From contig MNZP01000072.1 in the NCBI GenBank assembly GCA_001873675.1, positions 1 through 5,474 of the forward strand: a stretch of 5,474 bases of DNA. Direction: 5' to 3'. Made by a program: the position numbers and the translations under genes. Under the pieces are notes generated by a model. It saw only the letters and a list, made by a program, of their open reading frames with translations, had not been told where the DNA came from and did not search any database. Positions 1 through 5,393 of the stretch are shown one piece after another. Numbering within the stretch: the first letter of the stretch is position 1; each line of letters begins with the position of its first letter. This stretch comes from Syntrophaceae bacterium CG2_30_49_12. GTDB lineage: Bacteria > Desulfobacterota > Syntrophia > Syntrophales > CG2-30-49-12.

Positions 1-31
1 CTTCCTTTTCAGACAAAGTGGAAAAACTCAT
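1..31 (-). CDS. Start of an unidentified downstream gene (partial, 10 codons)
   Basis: An ATG at 31-29 on the minus strand opens a frame that stays open to the window edge and reads MSFSTLSEKE. It is preceded by AAGGAT at 36-41, four bases from the ATG, a good Shine-Dalgarno sequence. It lies 48 bases downstream of the acyl-CoA dehydrogenase stop codon on the same strand, with no terminator between, so it is probably the next gene of the operon. Ten residues are too few to assign a family. A role in acyl-CoA metabolism would fit the position, but that is a guess from context only. The start call rests on the ribosome binding site and spacing. Confidence 0.5.
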   Translation of the reverse strand, partial: MSFSTLSEKE

Positions 32-35
32 ATCT

Positions 36-41
36 ATCCTT
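36..41 (-). promoter_or_regulatory. Ribosome binding site of the partial downstream gene
   Basis: AAGGAT on the minus strand lies four bases before the ATG at 31. Bases 39-41 also belong to the first octamer of the CTTNGTGN repeat, so the repeat supplies half of the site. This site is the main reason for calling the short partial gene. Confidence 0.5.
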
Positions 42-62
42 CGTGTCTTAGTGCCTTGGTGG
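39..62. repeat. Three tandem octamers CTTNGTGN (short dispersed-repeat-like sequence)
   Basis: Positions 39-46, 47-54 and 55-62 read CTTCGTGT, CTTAGTGC and CTTGGTGG, three units of an 8-base period with CTT and GTG fixed. The stretch fills about half of the 48-base gap between the acyl-CoA dehydrogenase and the following gene. From memory, closely similar strings occur scattered between genes in many environmental bacterial genomes. That is recollection, not a search result. On the minus strand its end (GAAG) overlaps the AAGGA used as ribosome binding site by the downstream gene. Confidence 0.6.
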
Positions 63-79
63 CTACCTGAACAGTTACG

Positions 80-1219
80 TCAAATCAAAAAGGTTTCTCT
101 TGCGATGACAATCCGTTGAACTTCGCTGGTTCCTTCATAAATAGTGGTGACTCGGGCATCCCGATAGAGTTTTTCAATTTTACTGTCTTTGATGTATCCA
201 TATCCTCCAAATATCTGCAAGGCTTTGTAAGCAATCTGGTTTAACGATTCAGAGGCAAACAACTTGGCCATGGAAGCTTCTTTTGTGAACGGTTCTTTTA
301 AATCTTTTAAAAATGCAGCGTGAAGCGTTAGATGATAAGCCGCATTGATATGCGTGGCTATATCTGCGATCATCCATTGAATGGCCTGGAAATTGGAGAG
401 TGTTTTTCCAAATTGTTTTCTTTGGAGGGCGTAATTTTTAGCTTCATCCAGACACGCCCTGGCCATGCCTAATGACTGAGAGGCAATGCCGATACGCCCA
501 GAATCCAAAGCAGTCATGGCGATTTTAAATCCATCGCCTTCCTTTCCTAAAAGATTTTCTTGAGGAACGATGCAATCATCTAATATGACCTCTGTAGTGC
601 TGGAGGATCGTAATCCCATTTTATCTTCCACCGTGCCGATGGAAAAACCCGGCTGATCCTTCTCTACAATAAAAGCGGATAAACCCCTGTTGCCGCCTCC
701 CTCCATGGTGCGAGCTATCACTATGAATATAGGGGCGTATTCCCCGTTTGTGATAAAGATTTTAGTTCCATTTAAAATATAACGATCATCTTTCAAAACA
801 GCTTTGGTGCGCATGCTGGAGGGATCACTGCCGGCCCCCGGTTCTGTGAGGCAAAATGCGCCCAGTTTTTCTCCACTGGCGAGTGGGATTAAATATTTTA
901 TCCTTTGGGCCTCAGTTCCAAATTTATAGATGGGTTCACAAGCTAAATTTGCCACAGACATGGTGACGCCAATCCCGGCATCTGCATAAGCAATTTCCTG
1001 TAATGCTAAAGAATAGGTAATAGCCCCTGTGTTGCTGCCGCCATAACTTTCAGGAATCATCATTCCCATAAAACCTAAACTTGCCATTTCCTTAAGCACA
1101 TGAGCAGGAAATATCTTTTTTTTATCCCAATCGAGAGCAAAAGGCTCAATGGACTTTTTTGCAAAATCCCTGGCCATCAGTTGCACAAGATGTTGTTCCT
1201 CCGATAATGAATAATCCAT
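80..1219 (-). CDS. Acyl-CoA dehydrogenase, short-chain (butyryl-CoA) type
   Basis: This FAD flavoenzyme should catalyse alpha,beta-dehydrogenation of a short or branched acyl-CoA in the cytoplasm, passing electrons to electron transfer flavoprotein. It is 379 residues from the ATG at 1219, normal for the family. The helical N-terminal domain spans about 1-115. The middle beta domain carries the signature FCLTEPGAGSD (about 122-132), and the C-terminal helical domain carries QIFGGYGYIKDSKIEKLYRD (about 335-354). IYEGTSEVQR follows, with the catalytic base Glu at about 362, the placement typical of short-chain and medium-chain enzymes rather than isovaleryl-CoA dehydrogenase. The exact substrate cannot be read from sequence. 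An in-frame GTG two codons upstream (1225) is rejected because it overlaps the AAGGGG site at 1225-1230, which sits five bases before the ATG. It lies 27 bases downstream of the XRE-cupin gene, which may control it. Confidence 0.95.
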   Translation of the reverse strand: MDYSLSEEQHLVQLMARDFAKKSIEPFALDWDKKKIFPAHVLKEMASLGFMGMMIPESYGGSNTGAITYSLALQEIAYADAGIGVTMSVANLACEPIYKFGTEAQRIKYLIPLASGEKLGAFCLTEPGAGSDPSSMRTKAVLKDDRYILNGTKIFITNGEYAPIFIVIARTMEGGGNRGLSAFIVEKDQPGFSIGTVEDKMGLRSSSTTEVILDDCIVPQENLLGKEGDGFKIAMTALDSGRIGIASQSLGMARACLDEAKNYALQRKQFGKTLSNFQAIQWMIADIATHINAAYHLTLHAAFLKDLKEPFTKEASMAKLFASESLNQIAYKALQIFGGYGYIKDSKIEKLYRDARVTTIYEGTSEVQRIVIARETFLI

Positions 1220-1224
1220 AACCA

Positions 1225-1230
1225 CCCCTT
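1225..1230 (-). promoter_or_regulatory. Ribosome binding site fixing the acyl-CoA dehydrogenase start
   Basis: AAGGGG on the minus strand ends five bases before the ATG at 1219. The alternative GTG codon at 1225-1223 begins within this run and would have no spacing, so the ATG is the better start. Confidence 0.65.
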
Positions 1231-1246
1231 TTCACAAAATCCTTGC

Positions 1247-1801
1247 CTATGGCGTGTAAATCGTTACCAAAATGACCGTAGGGACATCCGATGAACTTTT
1301 CAATTTATGAGCTTTAGAAGAATCAAAATGCTGATACTCCCCTGGATGCAAATGATACCCATTACGACCTACCTTTAGCTCAAGCGATCCTGAGAGCACA
1401 TACACAAATTCCTCGCCAGGATGATGATAGGCCACCATTTTGTGATCCTGTTGCGGTTCAATAGTAACCAGAAACGCATTTAAGTGCTTATTTTTACCTT
1501 CAGTAGTCAACACCTCATACGAATAGTTTTCTGATCGCTTTTGAAGCGTATCTTTTCTTTGTTTTGATCTGGACTTAGGGGAGGCTTGCTCCTTTTCTGA
1601 CAAAAGAACCTCTTCAGTAGCTACAGATAACGCTTGTGAAATAGAAAGAATCACAGAAACAGGGGCCAGGATTTCGTTATTTTCAATCTGAGTGAGAAGT
1701 TTTTTGGAATACCCTGCCTTATTTGCCAGATCTTCTATACTTATCCTTTTTTTAGCTCGTAGTTTTTTCATTTTTTCAGCAAAATTTTCATTTTCTCCCA
1801 T
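1247..1801 (-). CDS. XRE-family transcriptional regulator with C-terminal cupin domain
   Basis: The protein has 184 residues, typical of the HTH-XRE plus cupin_2 regulators. The helix-turn-helix domain covers about 10-67 (MKKLRAKKRISIEDLANKAG, then YSKKLLTQIENNE), with the usual recognition-helix pattern. A charged linker rich in Lys, Ser and Gln (about 68-92) leads to a cupin beta barrel at about 105-183. The barrel has the first motif HHPGEEFVYVLSG (126-138) and the second around LHPGEYQHF to H165, giving His and Glu residues able to hold a metal or small ligand. The family usually represses or activates neighbouring metabolic genes, so the adjacent acyl-CoA dehydrogenase is a plausible target. 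The ligand is unknown. The start has a perfect AAGGAG seven bases upstream, lying inside the end of tatD. The gene is clearly AT-richer than tatD. Confidence 0.93.
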   Translation of the reverse strand: MGENENFAEKMKKLRAKKRISIEDLANKAGYSKKLLTQIENNEILAPVSVILSISQALSVATEEVLLSEKEQASPKSRSKQRKDTLQKRSENYSYEVLTTEGKNKHLNAFLVTIEPQQDHKMVAYHHPGEEFVYVLSGSLELKVGRNGYHLHPGEYQHFDSSKAHKLKSSSDVPTVILVTIYTP

Positions 1802-2585
1802 TTTGATTCTCCTTTATATTCCCTTTCCCCAGGTTAAAGAGGACCCTTGCGTTTTGGGATGTTGCCATTTCCACCTCTTCGAGAGACAGCCCCTTTATCT
1901 GTGCGATCTTCTGCGCTGTATGAACGATGTAGGCCGACTCATTCCTCTTGCCCCGGTGGGGATGGGGCGAGAGATAGGGCGCATCCGTCTCTATGAGGAT
2001 ACCGGTCAGGGGAATAAGTTTTGTCACCTCCTGAAGCCTACCCGCATTCTCAAAAGTGACCGTTCCCGGTATGGAGATATAGAAGCCCATATCGAGGCAC
2101 TTTTTAGCCATGTCGTAGTCCCCCGAAAAACAGTGGAAGACACCTCCTCTTCCCCTCCAGCCCTTGAGCATCTCAAGTATCTCTCTATGGGCATTGCGAT
2201 CATGAACGATAATGGGCAGGTGAAGTTCGCGGGCCAGTTCGAGCTGCTCCCCAAACCTCCTGATCTGTACCTCCTTCGGGGACAGATTACGGAAAAAATC
2301 GAGGCCGATCTCCCCGTAGGCCACGACTTTATCGCTCTTTTTTAGTTCCTTGAGACAGTCATAAGTCAGATTGACGATTTCCTTTACGTCGTGGGGATGG
2401 ACACCTATGGTAGCATAAACGCTCTCGTACCGGCCGGCAAGGGAAATAGCTTCTCTGGAGTCATCAAGGTTCGTGCCGACGGTTACCATCAAACCAACGC
2501 CTGCCCGGCTCGCTCTCCCGATAACCTCATCTCTGTCCTGTTCGAAATCCCCCATCGTGAGGTGTGTATGAGAATCTATAAACAT
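1788..2585 (-). CDS. TatD-family metal-dependent hydrolase (putative 3'-5' DNase)
   Basis: This is a TIM-barrel amidohydrolase-like enzyme of the TatD/YcfH family. Characterised members are cytoplasmic magnesium-dependent DNA exonucleases linked to DNA repair and degradation. It is 265 residues, the usual length. All expected metal ligands are visible: HTH near the start (His6, His8), GEIGLDF (Glu92), IIVHDR (His128), VFHCFSG (His151) and ETDAPYL (Asp201), with GVHPH at 61-65. The closing family segment NARVLFNL ends near 252. The last 13 residues are a Lys/Asn/Gly-rich tail that runs over the ribosome binding site of the next gene and is probably not part of the fold. The start ATG has a loose GAGGA at 2598-2602, 12 bases away. 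The gene follows the thiolation enzyme by 43 bases. Substrate within the family is uncertain, so I give no tatD/ycfH symbol. Confidence 0.95.
   Translation of the reverse strand: MFIDSHTHLTMGDFEQDRDEVIGRASRAGVGLMVTVGTNLDDSREAISLAGRYESVYATIGVHPHDVKEIVNLTYDCLKELKKSDKVVAYGEIGLDFFRNLSPKEVQIRRFGEQLELARELHLPIIVHDRNAHREILEMLKGWRGRGGVFHCFSGDYDMAKKCLDMGFYISIPGTVTFENAGRLQEVTKLIPLTGILIETDAPYLSPHPHRGKRNESAYIVHTAQKIAQIKGLSLEEVEMATSQNARVLFNLGKGNIKENQNGRK
1809..1814 (-). promoter_or_regulatory. Ribosome binding site of the XRE-cupin gene, inside tatD
   Basis: AAGGAG on the minus strand lies seven bases before the ATG at 1801. It is also read as Lys-Glu near the end of the TatD frame, so translation of the two genes is probably coupled. 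It firmly supports the start at 1801 and the 14-base overlap. Confidence 0.8.
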
Positions 2586-2628
2586 AATAACTTTCTTTCC
2601 TCTGGGAGTCCTTGTGCCTGCACACTAA

Positions 2629-3630
2629 TCAAATTATCCAACGTTCCATATCCTCTCTATGAAAAGCCTTCGTTGTTATCAAGGTGACGTTTTTCCCGAT
2701 CGTACATGTGGCAATATTTTCAACATCTTTCGGAGCATCGCTGTAATACGCACAAATGGCGGCTGCCTTGTAACATGTTTCTTCGTCGCCTCCATAAGGG
2801 ACAATAACGGTAGGTCCCGGAAAGTGTGTCATATAGATCAGGATATCCCCCTCTTCGTACAAACGCTGGATAGCCTTATTATCAGAGCTGTTCCTTCCGA
2901 CTATGACCGTGGTTGTATTGTTGATCCTAAAATGCCGGCCAAACTTAAGGAGTTCTATATCCCTGACACGAAAATCCCTGTGGTGTGCAAAAAGGTCTTT
3001 TAGTCTTTTTGAAAACATGGGATCGGTAAGCAGGCATCCTCCAGCAGGCGTGGAATAGTTGGTTATACCGTATTGCCTTGCCATTTCCAACTGTCGTTTT
3101 CTGCTTCTTCCCTGAAGATCAAGGAGTTTTTGCTGCGCAACCTTACCCTCCCTTTCCGGTTTCGTTTCCGCCAGTAGCTTTGCGCTTAACGGTCGGAGGA
3201 TGTACTCCTGATAGCCTGACTTTTTTGCCACCACACCAAGGGATTGTCTGCCCTGGGACATTGGCCGCTGACCCAGGACTTCTCCAGTGACAATAAAATC
3301 GGCGCCGATGGCTTCCATTCTCTTCCCCGCGATCTTCAACATTAAAATATGACAATCAATACAGGGATTCATATTTTTCCCGTACCCGTACCTCGGCGCC
3401 TTGAGCATCTCAAGGTGTTCTTCCGTAATATCTATGATGAATAAAGGGAGACCGATATTTTGAGCTGCTGTCCGGGCCTTCCGGGCGCCAAAAAAGGGGG
3501 TTTTAAAGGCAACCCCCTCTACTTCAATACCCTGTTCAAGGATGAGTTTCGCGGCCAGTATGCTGTCCAGTCCCCCTGAGATTAGTGCAATTGCCTTTAT
3601 CTTCAATATCTTACAATATTTACCCCCCAT
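2629..3630 (-). CDS. ThiI-like PP-loop tRNA sulfurtransferase with NFACT-R-like C-terminal domain
   Basis: The protein (333 residues from the ATG) begins with a PP-loop ATP pyrophosphatase domain: SGGLDS at 18-23, then IVTGEVLGQRPMSQG (113-127). This fold adenylates a tRNA uridine before sulfur transfer. Three cysteines stand out: a CxxC pair in NPCIDCH (Cys90, Cys93) and Cys199 in TPAGGCLLTD. The same CxxC plus distant Cys arrangement in archaeal ThiI binds an iron-sulfur cluster, so a cluster-dependent mechanism is inferred here. There is no THUMP domain before the PP-loop and no rhodanese domain. The C-terminal part (about 228-322; FGRHFRI, VGRNSSDNKAI, FPGPTVIVP) resembles the RNA-binding NFACT-R domain. 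Likely role: tRNA thiolation in the cytoplasm, though MnmA-like activity is possible. The ATG overlaps the LysM gene by 28 bases and has no clear ribosome binding site. A TTG at 3606-3604 overlapping the LysM stop codon as TTGA would give 325 residues starting MKIKAIALISGG and is a credible alternative. Confidence 0.85.
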   Translation of the reverse strand: MGGKYCKILKIKAIALISGGLDSILAAKLILEQGIEVEGVAFKTPFFGARKARTAAQNIGLPLFIIDITEEHLEMLKAPRYGYGKNMNPCIDCHILMLKIAGKRMEAIGADFIVTGEVLGQRPMSQGRQSLGVVAKKSGYQEYILRPLSAKLLAETKPEREGKVAQQKLLDLQGRSRKRQLEMARQYGITNYSTPAGGCLLTDPMFSKRLKDLFAHHRDFRVRDIELLKFGRHFRINNTTTVIVGRNSSDNKAIQRLYEEGDILIYMTHFPGPTVIVPYGGDEETCYKAAAICAYYSDAPKDVENIATCTIGKNVTLITTKAFHREDMERWII

Positions 3631-5084
3631 TTGTCATGAAGTAAACCATAGATTTCCCGATCCATGTCGAGGTCAAGCAGGTACAGATCGCCCTTATCTT
3701 CTGTTGTTATTTTAATGGCGGGAAAAGTGATAGTAACTCTTGGCTTACTATGGAGGGCCTTCTCAGGGATTGAAAAGGAGAAGCCTTGATAAGAAAAGGG
3801 GATATTCATGGCATGGAGGGTCTTCTCGACAGCCGACCTTTTCGAGTCTCCTTCTTCGATAGAATGGACCTCCGTCCCCTTGCTTTTTAAAATGTTGATG
3901 AATTGCTGAGGTAGTCTCTTCGCTTGGATCATGATCTGTTTATCCCCATTTTTTACAATCAGGTCGGCTTTAAGGGAAAGATCAAAACCGTCATTTACCA
4001 TGTCAAATATCTTTACGTCAACGTCTCTAACCGGCAGGTAACCGAGAGTCGTCAGGAGATTACAGACCAGGTCCGGATGGGCGGTCTTGCTTATGATGGG
4101 TATCTCTGGGGGTGTGTACATTACACCAGACGTGTTTATCACGGGGTTTCCATCCAAGATTTCAGTGATAATCAGGCCTTTTCTTTGGGCATATGTCATC
4201 AACGATTCAGGCAATAGAAGAGAGTTTTCTGTAAGGAGGGAAAGCCCTTGTAGATAGGGTTTAGCCCCCTCCCCCTGTGGTGTACTCTTTGTGATCATCC
4301 AGTCAAATAATAAATGGATCCGGAGGTTCTCCCCCATAATAATAAAGGGTTGTAACCTTTTATTCATGGTGTATAAACGGGAGGTGTTGATGATTTTCCG
4401 AAGAAGAGGGGCTATATCATCACCGCTTGTAGCTTTGACCAGATGATAGTTTTTCCAGTTTGCCCGGATCATTTTACTGAGGTCCTCTGGTATTCGATTG
4501 CCAAAATCCAGGAGAATCACGCTCCCATCGTCAAGTTCGACCAGTGGTATTTTAGAACAGGCGATGGTTGTCTGCCCCCTTTGGGGAAGCGGAATGCAAT
4601 GATTTCCCGTCGTTATAATGGATCCATTCATCCGATTGATCACATGCCTGATGACGGCAAGATGGTTTTCCGGAGACACGGCAGGTTGTTCTCTGGTTTG
4701 GGTTTCTTTTCCAGCAGAGATTTTGACCTCCGAAAATTCTACCTCTTGACTGGTAGCAGGCGTGACACTCACAGGAAGTTTCAGTACCTGTCCGGGACGT
4801 ATCCTGTTCAAGTTACGGGTGTGAGGGTTGAGTTGCTTCACAAGCTTCACTGCTTCGAAAACACCTCTTCCCTTCACACCTAATTGCCTGCGGATAATAT
4901 TTGCTACCCAGTCCCCTTTTTTAACCACATAGTCCTGTGTCTTCCGTTTGGAAACGGCAATCTTCTGGAATGTAAGCAATGCCGTATCCCCATCCCCCTT
5001 TGCAAAAAGCAACTGTGACGGGGCAAAAAACATCACAAGACAAAGGATCACCAGACGACAAACCGCTATTTGCCGATTAATCAT
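3603..5084 (-). CDS. Exported LysM-domain protein with two copies of an uncharacterised domain
   Basis: The protein has 493 residues from the ATG at 5084, chosen because GGAGG lies six bases upstream. An in-frame ATG at 5117 has no such site and would put 11 residues before the signal peptide. Residues 1-28 form a Sec signal peptide: arginines at 4 and 10, hydrophobic run LVILCLVMFFAP, likely cut after LLFA. A single LysM-like domain follows at about 51-104 (DYVVKKGDWVANI to IRPGQVLKLP), which in other proteins binds peptidoglycan glycan strands. A Ser/Thr/Glu-rich linker leads to about 350 residues I do not recognise. Within this, about 142-310 and 339-493 align as a diverged duplication. 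No catalytic signature of an amidase, peptidase or transglycosylase is visible, so a periplasmic scaffolding or binding role is likeliest. It is first in the operon, under a strong promoter, and overlaps the thiolation gene. Confidence 0.88.
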   Translation of the reverse strand: MINRQIAVCRLVILCLVMFFAPSQLLFAKGDGDTALLTFQKIAVSKRKTQDYVVKKGDWVANIIRRQLGVKGRGVFEAVKLVKQLNPHTRNLNRIRPGQVLKLPVSVTPATSQEVEFSEVKISAGKETQTREQPAVSPENHLAVIRHVINRMNGSIITTGNHCIPLPQRGQTTIACSKIPLVELDDGSVILLDFGNRIPEDLSKMIRANWKNYHLVKATSGDDIAPLLRKIINTSRLYTMNKRLQPFIIMGENLRIHLLFDWMITKSTPQGEGAKPYLQGLSLLTENSLLLPESLMTYAQRKGLIITEILDGNPVINTSGVMYTPPEIPIISKTAHPDLVCNLLTTLGYLPVRDVDVKIFDMVNDGFDLSLKADLIVKNGDKQIMIQAKRLPQQFINILKSKGTEVHSIEEGDSKRSAVEKTLHAMNIPFSYQGFSFSIPEKALHSKPRVTITFPAIKITTEDKGDLYLLDLDMDREIYGLLHDKWGVNIVRY

Positions 5085-5090
5085 AGAAAT

Positions 5091-5095
5091 CCTCC
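5091..5095 (-). promoter_or_regulatory. Ribosome binding site fixing the LysM gene start
   Basis: GGAGG on the minus strand lies six bases before the ATG at 5084. It decides against the in-frame ATG at 5117, and the resulting protein begins directly with a normal signal peptide. Confidence 0.8.
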
Positions 5096-5182
5096 AGACA
5101 AATGAAAACTTCGCCATGTGGAAAATTCAAAATGCCTGTGTTTCCAAAATGTTTTGCCCATGCAGCTTATACTAATTTTAGA

Positions 5183-5212
5183 ATAATACTTAACTTACGG
5201 AGAAAATGTCAA
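5183..5212 (-). promoter_or_regulatory. Sigma70-type promoter of the minus-strand operon
   Basis: On the minus strand a perfect -35 box TTGACA (5212-5207) is followed after 18 bases by TATTAT (5188-5183), five of six matches to the -10 consensus. The sequence around it is AT-rich. Transcription would begin near 5176, giving a leader of about 90 bases before the LysM ATG at 5084. Orientation and distance fit the operon. No operator is evident apart from a short inverted repeat in the leader, which I do not call. Confidence 0.7.
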
Positions 5213-5270
5213 ATTAAAAAATAATATCAGGAATTTCCGGGGCCATGTGTAAGGGGGCAGGGACTATCTT

Positions 5271-5393
5271 ATACCATTTCGCTTTCTTTGGCTAACTTTG
5301 TTGGCTTCGTCGTCGGCGTCCTCGACGTATTAGTAATACGCCTGCGGCGACTCCTCCTTGCCGCCGCGTTATCCTTTGAAAGCGAAATGGTAT
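5271..5393. repeat. MITE-like 123-bp element with terminal inverted repeats
   Basis: The outer arms 5271-5286 (ATACCATTTCGCTTTC) and 5378-5393 are perfect 16-base inverted repeats. Pairing continues inward to 5296 and 5368 with four mismatches, so the arms match at 22 of 26 positions. The interior is GC-richer, with CGTC/CGGCG-type repeats and a central hairpin. No transposase is present. The arms end in TA, self-complementary, so a TA target duplication of the IS630/Tc1-mariner kind is possible but cannot be told apart from the arms. It sits about 60 bases upstream of the promoter -35 box. A palindromic intergenic repeat that is not transposon-derived is the alternative. Confidence 0.7.
5326..5340. 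repeat. Central hairpin of the MITE-like element
   Basis: CGTATT and AATACG form a perfect 6-bp stem around the 3-base loop AGT, near the centre of the 123-bp element (whose midpoint is 5332). Outside it the sequence continues as a weaker, interrupted palindrome (GTCGGCG against CGGCGAC with a mismatch). No U-run follows on either strand, so it is not a terminator. Confidence 0.6.

Noticed and set aside
1692..2345. 217-codon plus-strand open frame opposite tatD and the regulator
   Set aside because: It lies antisense to two genes with clear family motifs and its translation shows no domain. It is a shadow frame.
3850..3960. Possible PD-(D/E)XK nuclease motif in the second half of the LysM protein (KADLIVKNGD then IQAK)
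   Set aside because: The Asp, Gln and Lys are not kept in the matching first copy of the duplicated domain, the first acid of the motif set is not evident, and a nuclease site is unlikely in an exported LysM protein.
4443..4883. 146-codon plus-strand open frame opposite the LysM gene
   Set aside because: Antisense to a gene with signal peptide, LysM domain and good ribosome binding site; the translation has no recognisable features.
5119..5146. Inverted repeat TGGAAA / TTTCCA in the LysM leader as a possible riboswitch or attenuator
   Set aside because: Only 6 bp of AU-rich stem with a 16-base loop, no second structure and no U-run. It matches no riboswitch core I know, including the cyclic-di-GMP type.
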